Source: a bacterium (GTDB lineage Bacteria > DRYD01). From it: DNA of 33,771 bases. Within the stretch, counting starts at the first letter, position 1, and every line of letters begins with the position of its first letter. The stretch lies in contig JAUQQQ010000013.1 in the NCBI GenBank assembly GCA_030549815.1, forward strand, positions 1 through 33,771, in the 5' to 3' direction. This document shows positions 23,640 to 32,166 of the stretch, piece after piece. A model generated the notes under the pieces. It saw nothing but the letters and a program-made list of their open reading frames with translations. It was not told the DNA's origin and ran no database searches. The translations under genes were made by a program, and so were the position numbers.

Positions 23640-24275
23640 ATGAGTAAAGGAATAACAATTTATAAGGGAAAAGTTGCTTACTTGGATAGAAGTGATGTTG
23701 ATACTGATCAAATCATGCCAAAGCAATTTTTAAAAAGGGTTGAAAGAACAGGTTTTGGCCAATTTGTATTCTATGAATGGAGATACTTGAAAAATGGAGA
23801 GCCAAATCCTGATTTTGAATTAAATCAATTTCCAGGGGCTACAATATTGGTTACAGGACCTAATTTTGGATGTGGATCCTCAAGAGAACACGCAGTATGG
23901 GGATTGAAAGAATACGGATTTAAAGTTATCATTGCTCCATCCTTCGGAGATATTTTCTATTTTAATTCTGTTGAAAATATGATCTTACCTTGTATTGTAG
24001 AGATGGAAAATGTTAAGGTTTTAATGCAGAAAACAAAGGAAAGAAAAGAATACTACTTAACAGTTGATTTGCCTAATCAGAAAATATACGATGATGAGGG
24101 ATTAGTTGTGGATTTTAAAATAGACCAAGAATCAAAAGATAAGTTGATTAAGGGATGGGATAGCATAGATTTGGTTCTGAAGTTTGAAGACAAAATTAAA
24201 GAATATGAATTAAGAAGGCCGTCGTTTTTCCCTTCTACAAAAATGGGAAGTTTAACAGGGTATGATAAAAAGTGA
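23640..24275 (+). CDS. leuD: 3-isopropylmalate dehydratase small subunit
   Basis: LeuD is the swivelling subunit that forms the active site with LeuC. The 211-residue protein shows DRSDVDTDQIMPKQFLKRVERTGFG, GPNFGCGSSREHAVWGLKEYG and APSFGDIFYFNSVENMILP, all standard. Its length suits the bacterial form that pairs with the long LeuC. An AGAGGTG ribosome binding site precedes the ATG. Its last codons overlap the start of the dehydrogenase gene by 14 bases. Confidence 0.97.
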   Translation: MSKGITIYKGKVAYLDRSDVDTDQIMPKQFLKRVERTGFGQFVFYEWRYLKNGEPNPDFELNQFPGATILVTGPNFGCGSSREHAVWGLKEYGFKVIIAPSFGDIFYFNSVENMILPCIVEMENVKVLMQKTKERKEYYLTVDLPNQKIYDDEGLVVDFKIDQESKDKLIKGWDSIDLVLKFEDKIKEYELRRPSFFPSTKMGSLTGYDKK

Positions 24276-25272
24276 AGGATATTTTGTAGAAGTTGGAAAA
24301 ATTTACAAAGGTATAAATGAAATCGAAAATGTAGGTAATGATGAGGTTTTAGTGAAAATAGAAGTATGTGGACTTTGTAGGACAGATTTGCATATATTGG
24401 ATGGAGAAATTCCTTTTACGAAGTATCCGATTATTCCAGGACATCAAATTATTGGCAGAGTGTTGCAAAAAGGTGAAAATGTAGAAAATATTGATGTTGG
24501 TAATAGGGTGGGAATATATTGGCTTTATTCTTCTTGTCAAAATTGTGAATATTGTAGGAGGGGGAAGGAAAATTTATGTGATAAGGCAGAATTTACAGGT
24601 TGTACTGTTCATGGTGGTTTTCAGGAATTGATCGTAGCTAAAAAAGATTACTTTGTTAAAATACCTGATTTTTACGATAACTATGAGGCTGCTCCACTTA
24701 TGTGTGCTGGAATTATTGGATATAGAGCTTTCTATTTTGTCAAAGATTTTGATAGTATTGGGATCTATGGATTTGGAAGTGCAGGACATATTATAGCACA
24801 AGTAGCACTTAGTTTAGACAAAAAGGTTTTAGCATTCATTAAAAGGGAAGATAAAGATACTGCAAACTTGGCTTACAATCTTGGGTGCAAAGTTTATTAT
24901 AGTGACGAAGTAATAGAAGAAAAGCATTGGGGAAGCATTATTTTTGCTCCCGTTGGAGAATTAGTTAAATTTGCTTTGCAAAATACGAAGAAAGGTGGAA
25001 TAGTTGTATGTGGAGGAATACATATGTCAGATATACCTCCGTTAAAATACGAATGGTTGTGGAATGAAAGAATATTAATGTCTGTTGCCAATGTTACCAG
25101 GAAAGATGCTATTGATTTTTGGGATTTGATTTCACAAATTTACCGTGATAAGAAAAATAAAATAAAATTGGACCTTGATATTTTCAAAATTGATGAATTT
25201 GAAAAAGTAATTGAGAAATATAGAAAAGGACAAACTAAAAAATCTGTTGTTTTTGAAATGAAAATAGTGTAG
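24262..25272 (+). CDS. Zinc-dependent alcohol dehydrogenase family protein
   Basis: The 336-residue medium-chain dehydrogenase has catalytic zinc ligands Cys36 (VCGLCRTDLHILDG), His61 (IPGHQIIGRV) and Cys148 (APLMCAGIIGYRA). The structural zinc set is Cys92, Cys95, Cys98 and Cys106 (CQNCEYCRRGKENLC). The Rossmann motif is GIYGFGSAGH (167-176). GHE is GHQ here, so the Glu next to the catalytic His is changed. ENLCDKAEFTG and CAGIIGYRAF are typical of the AdhA-like subgroup. Substrate is unknown. Overlap with leuD suggests a shared transcript, though a leucine-pathway role is only inference. The ATG at 24262 is the first start in frame. Confidence 0.9.
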   Translation: MIKSEGYFVEVGKIYKGINEIENVGNDEVLVKIEVCGLCRTDLHILDGEIPFTKYPIIPGHQIIGRVLQKGENVENIDVGNRVGIYWLYSSCQNCEYCRRGKENLCDKAEFTGCTVHGGFQELIVAKKDYFVKIPDFYDNYEAAPLMCAGIIGYRAFYFVKDFDSIGIYGFGSAGHIIAQVALSLDKKVLAFIKREDKDTANLAYNLGCKVYYSDEVIEEKHWGSIIFAPVGELVKFALQNTKKGGIVVCGGIHMSDIPPLKYEWLWNERILMSVANVTRKDAIDFWDLISQIYRDKKNKIKLDLDIFKIDEFEKVIEKYRKGQTKKSVVFEMKIV

Positions 25273-25335
25273 TTTAGAAGATTTAATGAAGATTTTTCTT
25301 TTTATAGGGAATGGGAAATATTAATTTCCGAAATT

Positions 25336-25374
25336 GGGTATTTTTACCCTGGAACTTCTTTTTTTGATCCAGGG
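25336..25374. terminator. Hairpins between convergent genes, possible 3' end structure
   Basis: CCCTGGA (25347-25353) pairs with TCCAGGG (25368-25374), and GGGTA (25336-25340) pairs with TACCC (25345-25349). The two hairpins share the CCC bases and cannot form together. Neither is followed by a T-run, so a rho-independent role is unsure. The position between two convergent gene ends suits 3'-end formation. Confidence 0.4.
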
Positions 25375-25404
25375 AGCCTATTAATGAGGGATGATTCGCA
25401 GGTA

Positions 25405-27021
25405 CTATTTGTTTTCATTAAACCATGTTTGTTTTAATAAATTAGCTACTTCATTTGGATTAGTTTTTGCGATATTTTCTATTTCATTGACTACGGTTTT
25501 CATTTCCTTATTTTCTTGTGGTATTTCGGTTTTGTTACCCATTTTATCAGTTGTTAGATCTACGACGTTTGTATCGGTGGATATTGTATTACTTAGATTT
25601 GAATCGAATGCTATAGCGCTTCTATCTACGTGTGCTTTATTTTGTTTCATAAAGAATATTATTGCTAATCCTAATCCTGCTATACCTATTGCTGCTGTTA
25701 ATGATAGTATAATTGTACCAATCGGGAAGGGTTCTTTTATTGGTGCTGTAGGGATTACTGTTGGTGTTGGGTTAGCATTATTGACTGCACTTGCTATGTA
25801 TGCGTGTGGTATGTTGGTTACTACAATTGCGTCTCCTCTTTCTTCTCTTAATCCTACTGCATTTTTGACATAAGCTTGTATTTGTGAGATTGTTGATGGG
25901 CTTGCGTTAGATACATTAACTGCTACAGATATTCTATCTACGCTTTCTCCAGGGTTTTGTTGGATTTTTGTAACAACCATATCTACTTTTCTATTTTCTA
26001 TAATTTGTCGTTGATTTTCTTCTGCTGATTCTTTATTTTTGTCAAGAGCCCCTCCTTCATATTGTTTCGATTTTTCTGTGGTTTGTTTTGATAATATTTT
26101 AGATTGTGGGTCTGCCATGTTACCGTAAGTTTCTGCGTATTTTTCTATTTTGTCCCATTTTAACTGAACGTCTATTGTGAATGTATAATTATTAGGTCCA
26201 AGGATTTGATCTAAAGCTGCTCTAACTTTATTTGCATATTGCTCTTCTATTTTACTTTTGATTAAGAAAGCGCTTTCAGCTGGTTCTTCTTCAAATGGTC
26301 TTACTAACCTGCCGTTAATTATGAGTGATATGTTTTGAGGCTCTAAACCTTTAACTGCACCTGCTACTGCACTAATTACCCCTTTAGCTTCGTCATTACT
26401 TAATGATTGCCCTCCGAAAGTATTTATACTTACAGTAGCTTTAGTTGGTTCCTGGTTTTCAGAAAAAGGATTGTTTTCAGGATATGTTATAAATACATTG
26501 ACTTCATTAACTTTACCTTGGTAGTTTCTTTTTATCATATTGGCCAAGGCATATTGTAGGAGGGATTTTTGATATTCCATCCAAGCTTCTTTTGTTGTTC
26601 CTGGTGGCAAACTTTCTAATTTGGGTTTAATATCGGGTTTAACAAATCCTTCTGTTATAACATCTACATAAACGGTGTTGTGATATCTTGGGTGTATATA
26701 AACTTGACCTATTGCATCGTCTATTCTATATTCTTTTATTCCTCTTTGTTCCAAATATTGTTTAACTTTAGATAGTTGATTTGCGTCGAGTTTTCCTCCA
26801 GGGACTAATGGTACATATTCATTGTTTTTATTATAAAAATAAATTCCAATTCCTAATATTAAAATAATAGCGATTATAGCCATTATAAGCATTTTTTGTT
26901 TATTATCTAAGTTTTTAATTGTTTCTAAGAAGTTTGGTGTTTGTGAAGGTTGTGCTCCTTGTGTTATTCTTGTTCCTGTGGTTGGTCTTGTAGGTCTTGT
27001 TGTTCCGGGTCTAACTGTCAT
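25405..27021 (-). CDS. fliF: Flagellar MS-ring protein FliF
   Basis: FliF forms the inner-membrane MS ring of the flagellar basal body, which also houses the export gate. The 538-residue protein (family about 550) has a Pro/Thr-rich start, membrane segment 1 at about 43-63 (MLIMAIIAIILILGIGIYF), the FliF/YscJ ring-building modules (YVPLVPGGKLDANQLSKVKQ, VNEVNVFITYP, ATVSINTFGGQSLS, ISLIINGRLVRP) and membrane segment 2 at about 435-458. The C-terminal helix NEIENIAKTNPNEVANLLKQ is the FliG-binding motif. It has its own promoter, and no other flagellar gene is next to it in the window. Its FliG partner may be the protein at 9437-10435. Confidence 0.95.
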   Translation of the reverse strand: MTVRPGTTRPTRPTTGTRITQGAQPSQTPNFLETIKNLDNKQKMLIMAIIAIILILGIGIYFYNKNNEYVPLVPGGKLDANQLSKVKQYLEQRGIKEYRIDDAIGQVYIHPRYHNTVYVDVITEGFVKPDIKPKLESLPPGTTKEAWMEYQKSLLQYALANMIKRNYQGKVNEVNVFITYPENNPFSENQEPTKATVSINTFGGQSLSNDEAKGVISAVAGAVKGLEPQNISLIINGRLVRPFEEEPAESAFLIKSKIEEQYANKVRAALDQILGPNNYTFTIDVQLKWDKIEKYAETYGNMADPQSKILSKQTTEKSKQYEGGALDKNKESAEENQRQIIENRKVDMVVTKIQQNPGESVDRISVAVNVSNASPSTISQIQAYVKNAVGLREERGDAIVVTNIPHAYIASAVNNANPTPTVIPTAPIKEPFPIGTIILSLTAAIGIAGLGLAIIFFMKQNKAHVDRSAIAFDSNLSNTISTDTNVVDLTTDKMGNKTEIPQENKEMKTVVNEIENIAKTNPNEVANLLKQTWFNENK

Positions 27022-27040
27022 ACTACCCCCCTCATTTTTT

Positions 27041-27068
27041 ATTATACCCCTATTTTATTTTTAAACAA
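27041..27068 (-). promoter_or_regulatory. Promoter of fliF
   Basis: On the minus strand TTGTTT (27063-27068) and a perfect TATAAT (27041-27046) are 16 bases apart. The start of transcription would fall near 27034, giving a very short leader of about 12 bases that holds GAGGGGGG before the ATG. It looks like a housekeeping-sigma promoter and not a flagellar sigma-28 or sigma-54 one. Confidence 0.65.
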
Positions 27069-27094
27069 AAATTACAATTTTTCCTCAATTTTTT

Positions 27095-27116
27095 CATTTA
27101 TTTAACATTTATTTAA
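27095..27116 (-). repeat. Two 11-base direct repeats upstream of the fliF promoter
   Basis: CATTTATTTAA occurs at 27095-27105 and again directly at 27106-27116, with a partial third copy from 27117. The 11-base period is one DNA turn, and the pair sits about 26 bases upstream of the -35. It could be an activator site or an AT-rich UP-like element, or simple-sequence chance. Confidence 0.4.
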
Positions 27117-27127
27117 CATTTAAATTT

Positions 27128-28321
27128 CTATGCAGTGCTTTCAACTTTTGATATTGTTGGATATTCTTGTGAAATTAAATCCGATATTTTGAATGAGAAA
27201 TATTTGTTGTATTGTTCTAATTTATCTTTAATAAAAATTTTTGATATGTCGTGAACAGCTTGAATTATTAATTTACTAATGTTTTCATATGTATTTATCA
27301 ATTCTACTTTTATTCCTTTTTGACTAATGTAATCTTTTATTATAGAAGCACTATTAGATAAAGTAACTAAGATAACATAATTAGTTTTGTAATTTGATAA
27401 GTATATATCGAGCAGGAATACATCATGAATTTTGAAATTTTCTTTTAAAATAAAGATTGCCAATGGTTCTGAAAGATGGGAAGAAATTATAACTTTACCA
27501 ACTTCTACTGAATCTATTGCTAACTCTGTAATTCCGTTATCGATTAATGATTTGTATATAACTGCTGCTAACCACATGTTATCTTTTACCATTTCCATAG
27601 ATATCGAAGACAAAGAAATTATTTCTTCCATTATCTCATCTTTTAGATTTTTCCCACAGTAGAAACATTTTACTGCGTCGGGGTTGGTTTGTAAAATATC
27701 CAAGTTAGCCAATTGTATTATTTGCCTACCAGTTTCTTTGCATAAAAATACATATTCTTTTTGCAAGAAATTTAGACTAACCAATTCTTCTATTAGATTA
27801 AAATCAATGTTTAATAGTTTGGATATATCTTTTTTATAAACCTTAGTTCCAACGCTATTTATACTTTTTAAAGCATTATAACCTTGATTTGATAATTTGT
27901 TAAATATACTTAAGTCAGAGTTTAAGAATGAGGAAATATCAGCTGGTAGAAAAAGATTAATCTGTGGTTTTTCCTCTATTATCTCAAAAGATATGTTTTT
28001 TGTTTGCAAATATTTCTCGATAACTCTTTTAAACATTTCTATTATTTTTTCAAATTCATTACTGTAAATGATAAATCCAACTTTTATAAAGTTTGATTTT
28101 TCAAAATCTACAACACAGAGGACTTTTTCTTTTACAAATATTTCAAAGTTTTCATTAAACAAATATTTTTTATCTTCTTGTTGGGAGAAAAATAATTTGT
28201 ATATATCATTTTTTATCGAATTTATTATTGGGCTACCCACTTTAGAAATGATGCTTAGTAATTCTCCTTTGTTTATAAAATCAGTATTCAAGTTTATTTT
28301 GTATTCTAAGTATTTAATCAT
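27128..28321 (-). CDS. Hypothetical protein with a CxxC element
   Basis: I do not recognise it. The 397-residue protein has no signal peptide or clear membrane segment. The N-terminal half is mixed alpha/beta. Residues about 165-195 (KKDISKLLNIDFNLIEELVS) look like a helical, HTH-like piece. A CxxC knuckle occurs in AVKCFYCGKNLKDE at about 218. The C-terminal third has SEPLAIFILKENFKIHDVFLLDIYLSNYK and NYVILVTLSNSASIIKDYIS, a strand-rich pattern that could be a small receiver- or nuclease-like fold. AAGGAG precedes the ATG. It is 13 bases after aspS, so it is probably co-transcribed with it. Confidence 0.65.
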   Translation of the reverse strand: MIKYLEYKINLNTDFINKGELLSIISKVGSPIINSIKNDIYKLFFSQQEDKKYLFNENFEIFVKEKVLCVVDFEKSNFIKVGFIIYSNEFEKIIEMFKRVIEKYLQTKNISFEIIEEKPQINLFLPADISSFLNSDLSIFNKLSNQGYNALKSINSVGTKVYKKDISKLLNIDFNLIEELVSLNFLQKEYVFLCKETGRQIIQLANLDILQTNPDAVKCFYCGKNLKDEIMEEIISLSSISMEMVKDNMWLAAVIYKSLIDNGITELAIDSVEVGKVIISSHLSEPLAIFILKENFKIHDVFLLDIYLSNYKTNYVILVTLSNSASIIKDYISQKGIKVELINTYENISKLIIQAVHDISKIFIKDKLEQYNKYFSFKISDLISQEYPTISKVESTA

Positions 28322-28334
28322 ATTTCTCCTTTTT

Positions 28335-30125
28335 TTATAGCTCAGTTTTTATATACCGCTCCTGAGCAAGCGGTAATAATTGTATTCCTAACTCTCTTAA
28401 CTGTTCTTCGTCTACAAAGGATGGTGAAGAAGTTAGTAAGCAACTTCCACTTTGAGTTTTTGGAAAAGCTATAACATCTCTTATACTACTTGCACCACTA
28501 AATATTGAAACTATCCTATCTATTCCTAATGCTATTCCTCCATGTGGAGGAACTCCGTACTTGAACGAGTTTAATAAAAATCCAAATTTTATATGGACTT
28601 CTTCCTCCGTTAAACCAATAATTTTAAATATTATTTTTTGTAATTCTGGATCACTTATTCTTATACTTCCGCTACCTATCTCTGAACCGTTTAAAACTAA
28701 ATCATAAGCCAATGACCTAATGGATAGCAATTCTTCTTTATACTTTTGTACATCTTCTTTGGAGTTTATATTTTTTGATATATCGATTAATTTTTGTTTA
28801 TGGTTTGGTTCTACATTAGTAAAAGGATGATGCTCAGGGCTGATACTTCCATCTTCTTCTAATTTGAACAAGGGGAAGTTATCAACCCATAGGAAATAAA
28901 AACTAACGGACGGCATTATTACTTTCCTATCTATTAATACTTGCTTGATTTCATTTAATTTTTCTTTCTCTTGATTTGATATTATAAAGATTGTATAGGT
29001 TCTATTTCCAGCCAATTCATTAAATTTTTCAACATCTACGTATTTAGCTAAGTTACCTTTATAATTTTCTTCATCCTTTACTAAATACATAAATTTATAA
29101 CCCATGTTATAAAGGTTGTCTATCTCTTTTCTTGTCACAGGAATAGGTATACAAAGATAATATACATTACCAGAGATGTTTTCATTATTAATAGGGTATT
29201 TTTGTAAATCTAATTTTTTTACAGGATATGGATACCTAAGATCAGGTTTATCTGAACAATATTCTTCCACTGCTTGTTTATAATCCATTACAGGAAATGG
29301 TGTATTTATTTCTATTCCTAATGTTTCACTTAAACAATATTTTAACATTGATTCTATTAATTTAAAGATATCATTTTTTTGGATAAATGACATTTCTAAA
29401 TCTAATTGAGTGAATTCTGGTTGTCTATCTGCTCTTAGGTCTTCATCTCTTAAACATTTTGCTATTTGGAAATATCTATCTATACCTGAAACCATTAGTA
29501 TTTGTTTGTAAAGTTGAGGTGATTGCGGAAGAGCATAGAATTTACCTTTTTGTAATCTTGATGGGACTAAGAAATCTCTTGCTCCTTCAGGAGTAGGTTT
29601 TGAAAGAATGGGAGTTTCTATTTCTAAAAACTCGTTTTCATCAAGAAAATCTCTTATTTTTTTTATTAATTTATGCCTAAAATATAAATTCTTAAACATT
29701 TTAGGTCTTCTTAAATCTAAAAATCTATATTTTAACCTTAAAGTCTCATCTACTGATATTTCTTTGTAGTCTTCTTCATTTATTGGAAATGGTAAAGGAT
29801 CACTTTTGGATAGAATAATAATTTCTTGTGCTTCAACTTCAAATTCTCCTGTTGGGATCTTTAAATTTACCTTATCTTTTGGTCTTTGTTTTACTACTCC
29901 TTTAACTTTTATAACATCTTCATTGGATAATTTTGAGATTTCTTCAAAGTTTGAAATTTTCTGTTCATCAGCTACTACTTGTACAATCCCAGTTCTATCT
30001 CTTAAATCTATAAATAGGATTCCTCCCATGTTTCTTGCTCTGTTAACCCATCCAAATAGATCTACCTCTTGATTAATATATCTTATATTTATTGTTCCGC
30101 ACCATATTCTGTTTTCATAACTCAT
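28335..30125 (-). CDS. aspS: Aspartate-tRNA ligase
   Basis: AspS charges tRNA-Asp (or also tRNA-Asn in the non-discriminating form). The 596-residue protein is of bacterial type: N-terminal OB domain (EVDLFGWVNRARNMGG, FIDLRDRTGIVQVV), class II motif 1 and loop (YRFLDLRRPKMFKNL, LEIETPILSKPTPEGARDFL), motif 2 FQIAKCLRDEDLRADRQPEF, the inserted GAD domain (about 290-420), HHPFT, and motif 3 GGIALGIDRIV. The gene lies 2 bases after the HIT gene, with a GAGGGAT ribosome binding site. Whether it is discriminating cannot be told without knowing if asnS or gatCAB are present. Confidence 0.96.
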   Translation of the reverse strand: MSYENRIWCGTINIRYINQEVDLFGWVNRARNMGGILFIDLRDRTGIVQVVADEQKISNFEEISKLSNEDVIKVKGVVKQRPKDKVNLKIPTGEFEVEAQEIIILSKSDPLPFPINEEDYKEISVDETLRLKYRFLDLRRPKMFKNLYFRHKLIKKIRDFLDENEFLEIETPILSKPTPEGARDFLVPSRLQKGKFYALPQSPQLYKQILMVSGIDRYFQIAKCLRDEDLRADRQPEFTQLDLEMSFIQKNDIFKLIESMLKYCLSETLGIEINTPFPVMDYKQAVEEYCSDKPDLRYPYPVKKLDLQKYPINNENISGNVYYLCIPIPVTRKEIDNLYNMGYKFMYLVKDEENYKGNLAKYVDVEKFNELAGNRTYTIFIISNQEKEKLNEIKQVLIDRKVIMPSVSFYFLWVDNFPLFKLEEDGSISPEHHPFTNVEPNHKQKLIDISKNINSKEDVQKYKEELLSIRSLAYDLVLNGSEIGSGSIRISDPELQKIIFKIIGLTEEEVHIKFGFLLNSFKYGVPPHGGIALGIDRIVSIFSGASSIRDVIAFPKTQSGSCLLTSSPSFVDEEQLRELGIQLLPLAQERYIKTEL

Positions 30126-30127
30126 AT

Positions 30128-30646
30128 CTATCCCTCTTTCTTTTTTGTTTTTATAGCATTGTATAAATCTTGATAAGTTTCTTCTAAACAGAAGTTTATT
30201 ATTCTACAGTTTGATACTGTTGTCATAAAATTATGATCCGCATTGAAGCGAGGAACTATATGAAAATGTATATGCTGATCTATTCCTGCTCCTGCAACTT
30301 TTCCCAAGTTTATACCAATATTAAAACCATCTGGCTTATAGACATTATATAAGATTTGGACACAAAACTGAATAATGCTAAAAATATCATTTTTTTCATC
30401 ATCTTCTAATTCCAAAATATTATCTGTATGCTTGTAAGGAATAACCATTAGATGTCCATTTATATAAGGGTATTTATTCATCATTATGAAGCAGTGTTTA
30501 GATTTGTGAAGAATAAGGTTTTCTATAGATGGCTCTAAATCTATTATTTTCTTATTATTAAAAACACAGAATATACAATCCTTTTTCTTATCCATAAAAT
30601 GTGTTTTTATGTAATTTCCTCTCCATGGTGCCCAAATTATTTCCAT
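30128..30646 (-). CDS. HIT family hydrolase/phosphorylase
   Basis: The 172-residue protein carries the histidine triad QHIHFHIVPR (His125, 127, 129) and NGHLMVIPYKHT. Its N-terminus, IIWAPWRGNYI....DCIFC, with Cys24 and Cys27, and RFNADHNFM after the triad match the subgroup that includes mycobacterial Rv2613c, a diadenosine tetraphosphate phosphorylase. The likely substrate is therefore a dinucleoside polyphosphate or related nucleotide, in the cytosol. It begins one base after the LolA-like gene and ends 2 bases before aspS. AspRS can produce Ap4A, so the pairing is suggestive. Confidence 0.9.
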   Translation of the reverse strand: MEIIWAPWRGNYIKTHFMDKKKDCIFCVFNNKKIIDLEPSIENLILHKSKHCFIMMNKYPYINGHLMVIPYKHTDNILELEDDEKNDIFSIIQFCVQILYNVYKPDGFNIGINLGKVAGAGIDQHIHFHIVPRFNADHNFMTTVSNCRIINFCLEETYQDLYNAIKTKKKEG

Positions 30647-30647
30647 C

Positions 30648-31457
30648 TTATTTTGGGATTACAGGAATGTCAGTATTAGTATTTGTTTGAAATACATCTT
30701 CACCTAAGCCTACGTTTATTGAAATGTTTTTGAAATATACTACCCATGCTAAATATTTCTTTTTACTATTAAAATAGTAAATCAATATTTTTTGGGGCCA
30801 TATTCTTCCATCCCCTACATAAGAAAAATTTCTATAGATTACCTCTATTCCATCTTTATCTTTCTCAAATGGATAGAAAACTGTCTTTACAGGGAAATAT
30901 GTTTGTGTATCAAGGTATATCCTGTATCTTTCATACATTTTGCTTTTATCGATAACACTTATAACTGCGACTCTTCTACCTTTTAATTCGCCTGACCCAA
31001 TATCCTCGTAAGCAACTACAACAGGATGAAGCATTTTTTCTATTTCTTCATATCTTAATAAATAAAGAAATGGAAAATTAACGAGTAAAGGATAGCGAGG
31101 ATCTTTCTCTATTTTTAATGGTTTTATAAAATCTTCCTTAAAAATAAAGCTTTTTTCTCCATCCTTTATTGTTATTAATTTAGTTCCTTGTAGAGAAGGA
31201 TGAAATAAAAACTCAGTCTCTATCCTTAAATAATAAGGACTTTTATAAAATATCTTACCTTGACCTATTAATGGAATATCTTCTTCTTTTGCAGACCTAA
31301 TGTCTTTTCCTTCTTGTGCTCTAAATTCATAATCAATTACCATATCATTTATAGTTGCATATTTTCCACCTTCATTATACATTCCTTTTAAGTATGTTTT
31401 TGCTGTATTTGCAAATACCGGGATAAGTATAAATATCAATATTAAAAATATTCTCAT
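30648..31457 (-). CDS. LolA-like periplasmic lipoprotein-carrier family protein
   Basis: The 269-residue protein has a signal peptide, MRIFLILIFILIPVFA, with cleavage likely after Ala16 or near it, and no lipobox Cys. The mature part is strand-rich, with features of the LolA/LolB/outer-membrane lipoprotein-sorting fold: GQGKIFYKSPYYLRIETEF, KLITIKDGEKSFIFKED, RRVAVISVIDKS and YRIYLDTQTYFPVKTVFYP. This last piece resembles the D..T..P.K......G segment of LolA-type proteins. The role would be carrying lipoprotein or another lipid-bearing load across the periplasm. It is longer than E. coli LolA (about 200). It lies in a compact run with DUF4912 and HIT genes. Confidence 0.7.
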   Translation of the reverse strand: MRIFLILIFILIPVFANTAKTYLKGMYNEGGKYATINDMVIDYEFRAQEGKDIRSAKEEDIPLIGQGKIFYKSPYYLRIETEFLFHPSLQGTKLITIKDGEKSFIFKEDFIKPLKIEKDPRYPLLVNFPFLYLLRYEEIEKMLHPVVVAYEDIGSGELKGRRVAVISVIDKSKMYERYRIYLDTQTYFPVKTVFYPFEKDKDGIEVIYRNFSYVGDGRIWPQKILIYYFNSKKKYLAWVVYFKNISINVGLGEDVFQTNTNTDIPVIPK

Positions 31458-31464
31458 ACTTACC

Positions 31465-32163
31465 TCACATCTTATTTATTATAAATGAGGAAATGCTAAA
31501 CATAGTTTGGTCTATGTTATACCAATCGTATAAGCTTAGTATTTCAGAGGAGGCTGGAGAATTTCTTGGAGTCCTTACTTTATTCGTCCTGACTATAAAC
31601 TTTTCTTTCCCATCTTCTAAAACAAAAATATCTGCAAAATATAATCTATCTGGAACTCCAACAGGAACATACATATTACTAACGGGATACTTTGAAGTTA
31701 AAATCATATGCAATAGTTTCTCTCCCTCTGTATCATCAAAAATTTTTATCATTATCTCTTTGTTTTCTAATATTTCCCAGTAAATGAATATCCTATAAGG
31801 GTCTAAAGGTAAGGCAAAAGCATAATTGAACCCGTACCTTTCTGGTAAATCTACAGGTTTTGAAAAACTTTCTTCCTTGTTCACATCAAAGCTACTTTTA
31901 AAATACTCCTTTGGTAAAATATTCTCCCCCATAAATAAGTAATCACCGATAATGTCTGAACCTATGGAATCTAAATCAAATTTGATATAACTTTCATCAA
32001 TATCTTCATCTTTGAAATTTTTAAACCATCTGTATATGGTGCTTTTGGAAATATTGTAAATTTCTGATATTTTTTTTATTGGCCATTTATCGACTTTATG
32101 TCTATACCATAAAATTTTTGCTATTTCGGGAGCATTAGATTTATCCTTTGGTTTTTTACTCAT
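31465..32163 (-). CDS. HTH plus DUF4912 protein
   Basis: The 232-residue protein has a helix-turn-helix near residues 20-50 (WPIKKISEIYNISKSTIYRWFKNF), like resolvase/transposase or ParB-type HTHs. A DUF4912 domain follows from about residue 105: PVDLPERYGFNYAFALPLDP, YRIFIYWEI, then PVGVPDRLYFADIFVLEDGK and VRTPR. DUF4912 has the LP..YG..R..LL..DPYW.YAYWEI signature and no agreed function, though it often occurs with glycogen or cell-envelope genes. The fused HTH hints at regulation, but that is inference. GAGGGGG precedes the ATG. It directly follows the Glu-rich protein gene (3-base gap). Confidence 0.78.
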   Translation of the reverse strand: MSKKPKDKSNAPEIAKILWYRHKVDKWPIKKISEIYNISKSTIYRWFKNFKDEDIDESYIKFDLDSIGSDIIGDYLFMGENILPKEYFKSSFDVNKEESFSKPVDLPERYGFNYAFALPLDPYRIFIYWEILENKEIMIKIFDDTEGEKLLHMILTSKYPVSNMYVPVGVPDRLYFADIFVLEDGKEKFIVRTNKVRTPRNSPASSEILSLYDWYNIDQTMFSISSFIINKM

Positions 32164-32166
32164 TTC

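Noticed and set aside
25391-25873. 160-residue hydrophobic open frame on the plus strand
   Set aside because: It lies entirely opposite fliF, and its hydrophobicity mirrors the fliF sequence. It has no ribosome binding site.
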